From: Eutreptiella sp. 'Long Island Sound 2002'
Lineage: Eukaryota; Euglenozoa; Euglenophyceae; Eutreptiales; Eutreptiaceae
DNA length: 64,000 nt
Assembly (NCBI GenBank): GCA_964036045.1
Contig: OZ038378.1
Location: 162,572,576 to 162,636,575 of the forward strand
Direction: 5' to 3'
Shown here piece after piece: positions 53,001-62,800 of the stretch (positions are counted from its first letter, which is position 1; the number at the start of each line of letters is the position of its first letter). Under the pieces are notes generated by a model that saw only the letters and a list, made by a program, of their open reading frames with translations, was not told the origin of the DNA and did not search any database. The position numbers and the translations under genes are program-made.

Positions 53001-54366
53001 CGTGATCCCCCCGGGGGAGTCTCGCGGGGGAGTTTGGCCTCTGCCTCCTCCATTGCGGCGGCTGTGGCTGCGGCAGCTCGCGCTTCGGCTTCCTCCCGGG
53101 CACGAGCCGCTTCGGCTTCCCGGGCCTGCTGCAGCCGAGCCTTGTCCGCTTCCACCGCCGCCAGCTCCGCCTCCGTCTTGGCCCTCTCCTCAGCGACCTT
53201 CCGTCGCGCGGCCTCGATGGCGTCTTCTTGGCGGCCTCCGCCTGGGCCTTAGCCGTCGCTTCGGCGTGGGCCCTTTCCTCCGCCTCCTTCTTTGCCCTCT
53301 CTTGGGCAAGCACCTCTTCCAGCGCCTTCACCTCGGCCTCCTTGTAGGCAATGGCCTCCTGCGTCAGGCGGGCTTCCTCGTCGGCTGCCGCCAGCTCACC
53401 GTTGAGCGGGGCAGTCGCTGCCCCATGGGCGGCTACGGCCGTGAGTCCGGCAGCAATGGCCGCCACGGTCTGGACGTTGCTGGCCATCCCATGCGCCCAC
53501 TCTGCAGCCTCCTCATGGGCGATGCCGGAGGCGCCGTCCATGGCAGCGTCCTGCTGCATGGCCCGTTGCGGGGCAACCCGAAGGTTGCAGGGCACCCCAC
53601 AGGCGCGCTCACAGGCGCGCGCCACGTCCCTTTGGACGGGAGCGACGCGGCTGCTGGAGCTGGCCTGGTCGGTCGGCATCCTCCCGCGGTGGGCCGACTC
53701 CACGTCGCTGCTGGGGCCTGACTTCTTCAGGATCAGCGGACGGGGCTTGGCCTTGGTCTGCTTGGCGACTTGGAAGTAGTCGCCAAGGGTGGTGTGGCCG
53801 GGGTGGTGACCGCCACCGGTCCGATGGGGGCTTGGGGCTGGGGTTCCGCCCCTGTCGCCTTGGGCGGCTTCGGCGGCCAGGGACTCCTGGTACTCCCGCC
53901 ACTTCCGGTCCCGCTTCCTGTCCCCGGCGGACCGCTTCTCCTTCCCCGGAGACGCGCTGCTGCTGCCCTGCAGCCTGCGCTCGCTCCCCGGTTCCGGGAA
54001 GTTCTTCTCGATCATGTCCCACATGGAGACGTTGATCGAGGCGCCCGACGGGTACTCGTTGGGCTTCTCGTCCTCCTCAATCCCGTCGGGGCGCAGCCCT
54101 TCGCCGGGCCTGTCCGGCCGGGTCCAGGTCCTCCAGCGCCTCTGCTGGAAGCGGAAGGCAAACCCTTCCGCCCGCAGCCAGTCCTCCACGGCCTGCAGGC
54201 GGTCGGGGGCCATGTCCGTGCGGAGCTCGAAGCTCCCGGGCATGCCGCCTTCGCACTGGGGGTGGCTGTGGCGGTAGTGCTGGTCCCAAACCAACCCACG
54301 CAGCAGGTGTGCCGCATGGGGGTGGGGCCGCGGCCACGTCTTGCCCGCTTCTTGCCAGTTTACCAT
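50066..54366 (-). pseudogene. gag: element CD gag, one frameshift
   Basis: It starts at the AUG at 54366 (MVNWQEAG) and has the same layout as A and B: coiled coil, Gly/Pro tract, gag core, Cys/His motif. At about 53221-53230 one base is missing relative to A and B (GGCGTCTTCTTGG against GGCTTCCTTCTTGG). The N-terminal part is therefore read in one frame down to about 53225 and the rest in another (50066 to about 53220). The break lies in the coiled coil. This gag is not expected to be made whole. Confidence 0.92.
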
Positions 54367-54794
54367 GGCAGCGGGGGGCGTAGTTGGTCTTGAGGTCCTT
54401 GGTGGTCACTCGTTCCGCTCAACGAACTGGTCCTGGCGGTGTTTGCTGAGGCGGGTGATGCAGCACTGGACTGGGTGTGCGGCTGGTGCTGGTCAGCCGG
54501 TGGTTGTGGAGGTGGTTGACACGGCCTTGCTGGTCGGCCGATGGGACTCGCTGATGCAGGAGTCCTGGTCTGTGCACCTCCTTCACGGTCGCGGCGCGGT
54601 CAGGGCGATGCTCTGGATGGCGCTGCGGGCTCCGTGACGAACTCGGCGCTGTCGCTGGGCGGCGCTACGAGCCGCTGCGCTGCGCTGCGAGTTGCTGCGC
54701 TGCGCTGCGAGCTGCGAGCTGCGAGCGGCTGCGCCGCGCTGCTCGGGGTTGGTGGCCCCGAGTGGCACGCGAGGGATGGGTAACCCCGCGGCGG
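54367..54794 (-). other. 5' leader of element CD
   Basis: About 430 nt with a GCTGCG-rich region at about 54660-54745 that differs from A and B by small indels. No gene. Confidence 0.7.
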
Positions 54795-54805
54795 TGAAAC
54801 GCTTT
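54795..54805 (-). promoter_or_regulatory. self-complementary primer-binding site, element CD
   Basis: AAAGCGTTTCA beside the LTR; its complement is at 54920-54930 inside the LTR. Kept although the LTR around it has diverged from A and B. Confidence 0.7.
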
Positions 54806-57798
54806 TGACGCGTTCCCGTGGGGGGCCTGGCCACGGGACGCTGTGGTGTCACGCACAAGCAAGCAGGCAGGCAAAGCACTGCGCTCACAGGGGCATCAAT
54901 TACGCTCGTGTCATGAGACAAAGCGTTTCAGGATCCTTGCCACTCTGAAACAAAGGAACAAAAGTATGTACAGCAACACATCAGGATACGTACACATGGG
55001 GTTAAGACTGGACTGGGGTAAGGGTATCACAGGACAATAGACACCCAGTCCCAACTCATATCCCAATCCCAGGTCCGACCCTCTTAGTGGCCGGTGGGGG
55101 CGGGGGCTCAAACACAACCCATGCCATGCTCAGTCCGGACCCTGAAACCCTGCCAATAGGGGGGGTGTCCCGCCCAGCCACAGGCGAGTTCCTGGGTACC
55201 CAACAAGGTCCAAGGCCAACCGACAGTGGCTCCCTATGCTCCCTTAACGGCAGGTTCCAACTCCTCTCTGAGCCAGAGATATGGCTCCGCCATTATCCCC
55301 TAGGAGTTGGTAGCTGAAAATGGGCTGTTTCAGCCCAAACTGAAATTAGCTCAAAAATCTCCAAAATTGACCTCTCGTTTGGACCCGCCAGAGGTAGGGA
55401 CGAGGCAACTGACCCTATGCCCTTCGAGCACGAACTCCCTGGAGCCCTCACCCAACCTGGTTCCCTCTGAGGTCCCGGCATCAGGGCACCACGGGTTCGT
55501 CAAGTGGGGTCATGATGCCAAAATCACCAAAATTGGCGTCATTCCCACGCGTGGCTCGCCCGGCCAGGGCAAGGCCAATGGCTCACAGGTTAGGAGGCAG
55601 GACCTAGGACTCATATCTGAGTGTACAACTTGGAGTTAGGTCCGGGCTCCCTGTGGGCATGGAGATATGGGGCCGCCAATTGACCACACGGGGGGTTGAA
55701 ATTGGGGTCCCAAAAAGGGGTCATTTTGGCTGCTCAAAATGAGCCAAAATTTGGGGTGCTCCCAATAGTATATCTCCACGCCGGCATGGAGATCTGTTCC
55801 GCCATTCCATACGCAATCCATCGGGAGTCCAACAGAGACTCCCATGCCCTTGGCTCTCAAAGATCTCCATGCCACTCGGCGTGGTGACAATCCCAATTGG
55901 GTCCACAAATGCCAAAATGGCAAAATTGCCCACACTCACTTTGGGCTAGCACCTTCACGAAGGTTGCTCCGCTTCGCCCACGTGGTGTGTGAACCATGGG
56001 GACCAATATACATAACACCCATGTCATATATGGTCCATTGGTCCATGCGTCCGGCGTGCACGGGTGGGCTGAACATAGTGCACGGCGGGCAGAAAATGTG
56101 GAAAATTGCTAAAAATGGCCAAAAATGCGCACACTCATGGTTGGGGCAAATGAGGCACATGCCCGACTTGGACCGGAGTGTGCCATAGGATTGGTATCAA
56201 GTCATATGCGTCCAACATATCTTTTGGGCGTCGCCCAACTCCTCCGGCTTTGGGAATGGCAGGGTCGCCAAGTGAGCCCATGATTTGGGATAGTCCCAAA
56301 TCGCCAAAATGGCGGCCACGGTATGCCCAGCCCAAGAGGAGTTATTCGCCGGGTCCAAGATTTGTTGGGCACCGAAGTATGTACCCTCATAACATACCTG
56401 GGTCATGATGTCAATTGAGCGCAACGTTGGGATACACGGTCGCCACTTGACATCATGACGGGCCAAAAACGGCAAAATTGGCGAAAAAACACCCAAAAGT
56501 GCCTTGAAAGGCACACAATTATATTATAATAACTTCGGCTTGGATTGAGTAATCGACCAATCCTTCTAAACACAATGACTTGACACCAATGACCTTCGAT
56601 TCCACATATGTGCTCCACTTGGGGCGCTTTGAAAGGTCACAAGCGCTACTTCCCAAGTGGGCACATGAAAATATGGAAAATTGCAAAACACACACCTTGC
56701 TCCCAACGCATCGCTTTGGGATCGCCACACAAGCTTCCCTCCACGAAGGTTAGGCTTGCAATTGCTCGTAGGGAGTACGGAGAAGGGGCTTGCACAATAT
56801 GAGGTCCATTGGCGGGTTTGGCTTGGAGCGATGGACCCGCCAAATGGGCACGCAACACAACACAAGGCACATACTCCATATTGCCCAAAAAGGTAGCTCC
56901 CCCCACGATATGTCATGCCCCTCCAAGGGCATAACTTTGTGTCAATCGCTCATAGGAACTCAAGGAGAGTTCCTATGCCACACCAACACTCGCGCGCTAC
57001 ACTCGAAAGTTATCTTAACGCACGCAATATCATGGCCAAAGAGTTACAACGCAAACTCTACCCTCGTGACCATGATCCATTACGCTAGGGCGCACGTGTG
57101 GAGACGCAAGGCGTATAATGCTTCCTAAATTACGTCGGGAGTATTGTGAATACATCCCACGTTTCCTTATTATCATTCCTCGCAAGCGGCACGAGATATG
57201 ACCCTCACAAGTGGCCTCACGAATCAACTTTGTTTTGCCCATATCTCTAAGACAAATGGAGGGCAAGATAAAAGGAAAGTTGATTCGTGCATAGGGAAGC
57301 ACGTAGGTCCACTCGAAAGAGGTCAAATCAAGTGCGGGGATGTCGAAGTCGAAAATCCGATTTCGACATCCTGAAAAATTCGGATTAAGGTTGCGAGTGT
57401 AGAATGTGAAAATTGCGGATGCATCAATGCAATTCCTGAAGACTTTAGAGTCTTCGTCACGATTTGCGCTAAAATATCTGTATATAACAGTTAAACTGGC
57501 GGTTACGCTAAAGTTGCGAGCTAACCGCCAGCTGTCAAAACAGTGAATATCAGAACGGAAGCGTAAAAATTGACGGAAACTACTTGAAAATAAAACCCTG
57601 TTGATTCCTGATGTTCTGATATATAAATCTCCGCTGGCAGTGCATCGGTTGCCGATGCGGGGCTTTACGGCACGGAACACGCTCCCGCCGGGCTCGCACC
57701 GGGCGTCAACGGGCGTCTTCCCTTCCGTACATGGGGTTAGTGGACCGGAGACCGGTTGTATGCCCTACCCTAGCCATGGGGTTCTGGGTACCGCTTCA
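54806..57798 (-). repeat. 5' LTR of gypsy element CD
   Basis: 2993 bp, TG...CA. The best reference for the CD LTR subfamily. It differs from the A and B type by many substitutions and by extra bases near its right end (about 57684-57730, including a second GGGCGTC copy). It is followed by ATGGGAGC; the partner flank lies outside the window. Confidence 0.93.
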
Positions 57799-58940
57799 AT
57801 GGGAGCATGCCAAGACATGTGCATATGCATCCCTCCCTCCAAGACGCAGCGTCGACACAAACCCAACGCAAGACACAATATACACACTCGCATGGGTTCT
57901 CATAAACCTGCTGGCGACCTGTGACCTGTCTTAGGGCGAAGGGAGTCTCGAAAAAATTAAATTGCCCCTTGGTGGGGTCTTGGGTTCTGCTCAGTCTCTC
58001 CAGGCTGCTGCGTTTCGGCCAGAACACGGCCTACTCAGCGAGGCTGCGCGTGGGTATCTGCAGAGGCAGGAATGGGAGATTTATGGACGAATCCACGCAA
58101 AAACGAAGCGACGACACCAAAATCCGTCAAATGGCGCCCTAGAATTTTTCTGAAACGACACACCTGAGCAGAATCCAATTGTGCATCAGAAGCACATTTT
58201 TATAAAAATTATAGTCATCTCTGGATTTTTTAAATCCAGAAGTTCATACGCATAAAATGGCGGCGCGCAGGAGCGGCTCCTAGCGAAGCGCCGGAAAATG
58301 GAGAAATAATGGAATTATAAACGTATGTATCACGTAGTCTTGAAAATGACGAGACACACATTAATAAATAAACATACAGATTCCACCTACACTAATAGAA
58401 GTATCAAAAATTCAAGAATTCGAGAATCAACGAAAAAGACTTCAATGAATCAGGTATAAACTACAGGTATGCTCGTCTCGTATGCCGCATACACATTGCT
58501 CGTCTCGTGTCTCTGTGAACGAGTCTTGTAGCAGCGCTAACAACGATAGGACGCGATAGAGGGATTGATTAGAAAGATTGCAGATGATTAGACGTCAGAT
58601 CAGGGTGATTAGACATACACACAAGTGCATAGCAACGTTCTTCGCGTGCGCCCCTCACTTGCTGTCTCTCTCCAGCGGTAGGTAAGGTGAGTAAGCCCAG
58701 GCGGGGCCACCCCCTGGTGGAGTCGTGATTGGTGATGAGATGGGCAGGTTTGCCCAAAACGCTCGTGCATACTCGCGCATGCACACACGCATTAAAGGGT
58801 AGGCCACGCGAAGTGCGCACGGTAAACCTTGTTTAGGCTACCCAGGGGCTCCTTGGTACGTTCTTTAAGAGAACCTGAGGAGTCCCTTAACGCTTGCTTG
58901 CTTGACAGAGGTAGCTGAATCTTCAGCGTGTTTGCGGACA
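57799..58940. other. non-coding region right of the nested stack
   Basis: No supported gene. It is more AT-rich than its neighbours between 58140 and 58480. A perfect inverted repeat of 9-bp arms (TCTGGATTT / AAATCCAGA, 58220-58240) and a short palindrome AGGAGCGGCTCCT near 58270 are present. Part of it probably belongs to the 3' LTR of element E, but its outer edge cannot be fixed without the other LTR. Confidence 0.5.
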
Positions 58941-58942
58941 GT

Positions 58943-58975
58943 GTATTATAGGTCACACTGAGAACCTTATAATAC
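58943..58975 (-). promoter_or_regulatory. inverted repeat with TATA-like core, possible LTR promoter
   Basis: GTATTATAGGT (58943-58953) and ACCTTATAATAC (58964-58975) form near-perfect arms with one bulged base and a 10-nt loop. On the minus strand it reads GTATTATAAGG, a TATA-like element in the orientation of element E and about 590 bp from its presumed LTR start. Function is inferred only. Confidence 0.35.
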
Positions 58976-59561
58976 GGGGAGTGTGGCTTGGTTCCTCCGC
59001 CGCAAACGCCTCTTCATTTGCCTTTGCTTTACAGGTGGGCAGGTAGGGTGATTGGTGCAGCAGCATACCATTTTTTTCATGCCCTGCTAAACAAGAGCGC
59101 AGATCACACAAACAAGTAACTCCCCTCAGCCTGTGGCAGAGCAGGGAGTCCGACTCCATCGACATCTGCGCCTTGCACGCAAGAGCACCTCTTCCCTCCA
59201 AGCCCTAGCAGGGGAAACGCGTTGTGGCGTCCCCTGTTAGGCCACAGTCGCTTAGCAGCGCTGTGTTCTCTTGTCATCTTCACAGGAGGGTCGCTAGGAC
59301 CCACGACACCTTTGCCTTCGCAACGTCCAGTAGAGTGTGCGTGTAGGAGTGGTAGTCCTGAGTGGGGGCTTGAGCCAGTTGCCCCAGTGCTCGCCCACCA
59401 GGATGGTGCCACTGTAGGGTGTGTAGGACCTGTAGTGCGTGTGTCACTGTCCCACCCGTTTCCTGCAATTTTAGCAGGGTTGGTGGGCTGTGGCAGTGGT
59501 TAGGTCAGTGTTTTGGCCACATAGCAAAACGGCGTTTTCATGCCTTCATAGCTTTTGGCCA
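58976..59561 (-). repeat. probable part of the 3' LTR of element E
   Basis: Non-coding. It ends in GGCCA just before a pyrimidine run on the plus strand, so the element strand reads AGGGAGGGG then TGGCC, a plausible polypurine tract plus LTR start. No second LTR is in the window to confirm it. Confidence 0.45.
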
Positions 59562-59827
59562 CCCCTCCCTGTAGTAGACAGATAGGTAGGGAAAACAATA
59601 CCTGGATTAGTACGCTGGGTATTCCCCAAAGGTTTTGCGCCAGCACAGAAATTGGGCGCTTAGGGGAGGGGAGACCCGGGGCGTACCCCGTGGCATCAAT
59701 AAGCCAACCCTCCAGGTTTAGCAAGCGTGCAGACTTGGGTATAATTAGGACACCACTTCTGCCGCTTGCTCTCAGGACTTTAGGAATAGCACACTCACAC
59801 ATACGCTTTGGCAGGTAAGGGTAAGGT
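59562..59827 (-). other. possible polypurine tract and 3' UTR of element E
   Basis: The candidate tract is 59562-59570 (CCCCTCCCT on the plus strand). About 255 bp then separate it from the stop codon of the polyprotein. No gene seen. Confidence 0.45.
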
Positions 59828-62800
59828 TCAGTCCCTAGCTTTAGTCTTGGAGGCAAGCGTCTCAGCGAGCCTCAGCAACTCACCAAGGTTGTTCTGGGAC
59901 AAGTAGTCAACCAGAACTGAGTTTAGGCGTCCCTCAGGTAGAACAAATGCAGAGAAGGGCTCCCAGGTGGCCTCTTCGACTCCAAACCCTTCCCAGAGGG
60001 TGAGGAAGCGCCAACCCTGGCGATAGCGGTGGCGTAGGACAGAATTCACCAGGTAGAAGCCCTCCTTAGCCATCTCCTCGGCGTTCATGTCGGGGAGTTC
60101 ACCCTCAACTTCCATAGGGCTGGCAGCCCCTTGTAGGTCCAGAGCGGCGATTTCCTCGTCGTTCAGCTCCCACTCCTCCCCACAGAGGTCTTCAGGATCA
60201 TAGTAGCGCTTCAGGTGTTGAGCAGCGCACACCAGGGTCCCCCCTAGACGGGGAGAACACCGCACGGTGATACGGTGTCCATCCACTGATAGAATCTTGT
60301 ACCGCTCGAAGTAGGGGTCATCGCTGGTAGAGCGTGGCCAGGCGGGTAGTCGACTGTGGTGCACCAGCACCCAGTCCCCCTCTTGGTAGGTGGCCGGTAC
60401 TCGGTGCTTGTTCTTCTTGTTCCACTGACGCTCCCTCACTCTCTGGAGCATAGCCTTGGCCTTGTCCACCTTCGCTTGTTGTTCTTGGACCCATTCACCC
60501 ACAGAAGAATGGGTGTCCTCTGGATAGGGGGCATGTAGGAACCATGCCGGGCGCCCTAGGAATAGCTCATGGGGCGAGTAGCCAGTAGCCGAACTTTCTT
60601 GGGAGTTCATCATCAAGGATATGACGGGGAGTAGTCTCACCCAGTCTCTGGTGCGTTCAGTTTTGCACCATATCCGTACATTCTCCTTCAGGACACGGAT
60701 CTGTCGCTCACATAGGGGGTTGCTCGTGTGAGAGTAGGGAATCCCCGTAGACACCTGGACATTGAGGGATCTCAGGACCCTCTTGTACCAGCCAGTATCT
60801 GAGCGTACTCGCACGTCCTCATCGGAGTTGATCTCCTTGGGCGCCCCATAGACACAAAACCACTCCTCCAGGAGTATCTTGATAGTCTCCTCCCCGGTAA
60901 TGTGCTTGGTACATAGGAACACCCTGGTAAACCTGGTCAACCCACAGATTACCACGAGGGCGAAGTCATAGCCCCCGAACTTCGGCATCTCCGTGTAGTC
61001 CACGTATAGAACACTGTTAGCACAGTGAGGGATGGGCAGGGTCGAGTAGAGACCTCTGTCCCTGATATCCCCTGGTTTACAGGACCTGCACAGGCACTTG
61101 TCCACGATAGGCTGGAGGGTTTTCCGCAGTTGGTCGTCAGTCCACGTAGTGTGGAACCACTGCTTGAACAGCCTCAGGGTGCGGTCAGCACCCACATGAC
61201 CACTGGACTCATGGGTCCACTTCAGCAGCGCTGGGACTCGGTCACTAGGCACCACGATACGGTCCTCGTGCCATAGGTAGCTCTTGTCCCTCTTCCACTG
61301 GTCTTGGTTGACCAGGAGGGGTTCAAGGCGTTTCTCCAGGCGCTTGTAGATATCCCCGAACTCCTTCAGGTACTCCGATTGTTGGAGTCCATCCAGGGGG
61401 CGTATCATCGTCATGTTGAGGTCCAAGTGGACGTCCATACGGCTGAACGCCTCCTTAGCCAGCGCTTCAGACCGGGCACCAATCAGGGCGTCGAAGTTGT
61501 TGCGGCTGATGTAGTCGGCACACTCGTTCTTCACTCCTTGGATATGGTGTACCGTCAGCCGTAGTTGACTGAGGTAGGTCCACCAGCGCCGTAGCTTGGC
61601 CTTCTCAGGTGGGGGACCCTTCTGGAAACTGCGGACCGGTTCTTGGTCGCACAGCCAGACCACAGGGTTACTCCCCAACAGTCGTGCTTGTGAGGATAGC
61701 ACCAGCATACCCGCGAGCAATTCCTGCTCATAGGTGGAGTAGTTCCCCCTGGCCTGGTTCCACTTCCAGTTCCAGTGGCCCAGAGGTACTAGGACCCACT
61801 TGTCGTCAGGGTAGCTGTGCTTGAGGGTTCCATCTCGGTTGAGACCTTCCGTCCCCCATTGGGAAATGGCCGAGTCGAACTCCTCCTTCTCTAGTGCTTG
61901 CCATTGGAACAACGTTCCACCACCGCCCACATTGCTGGCGTCGGTCACCAGGATAATCTCCCCTTGTGCTCTAGGCACGCCCAAGCATTTAGCGTTGGCC
62001 ACCTTGTCTTTGAGCTCGTCAAACTCTTGTTGCTCTTGTGGGCCCCAGCGCCAAGTAGTACTCTTCTTGATCAAGTCCGTCAGTACGGCGCTGGTATAGG
62101 TGAAGTTTTTGATGTGGCGGCGATAGAAGTTGCACGCCCCAATGAAACTGCGTACATCATGAAGTCCTTTCTTGGGGTCTTCGTGTCGTACCTTGGCATC
62201 CATCAGGGGTTCGGCCTTAGAGGCCGCTGGGGTCCACCACCCATAGCCAACGTCAAACCCCAGGTACTGCATGGTCTCCTGCATGAACTCACACTTCTCC
62301 AGCTTGAGTCGTGTGTGGTTCTCCTGGCAGACCGCAAAGAACTCACCCAAGAGGATTAGGTGATCCTCCTGGGTATTGGTCCCGAGGCATACATCGTCGA
62401 TGTGAGCCTCCATCTGGGCACCACGGGATATGAGCTCCTGCACCTTAGGTCTCCTTCGTAGGATGGACAAGATCTTGTTCATCAGCTCTTGGAATAGAGC
62501 GGGTGCGTTAGCCACGCCAAACGGCATAACCTTCCACTTGAACACCCTCCCCTGAGGGGTGATGAAGGCCAGTAGTTCCTGTGCGTTGGGCGTCAGGTCC
62601 ACTTGCCAGAATCCGCTTCGCTTGTCCATCTTGGTCTTGTAGCGGCAGGAGGCTATCTTCTCCAGGGTAGAGTCCATGTTGGGAATGGACCCTGAGTGGT
62701 TCAGCGTCTTCTTGTTCAGCTCTCCGTAGTCCACTACCAGCCGTTTGGCTGTAGACCCAGGTTTAGCCACCAGGAAACAGGGGCTGCAGTGTAGGGGGTA

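Noticed and set aside
57799-59561. Host gene between the stack and element E
   Set aside because: No open frame over about 118 codons, no domain and no splice-supported structure; non-coding or LTR sequence is more likely.
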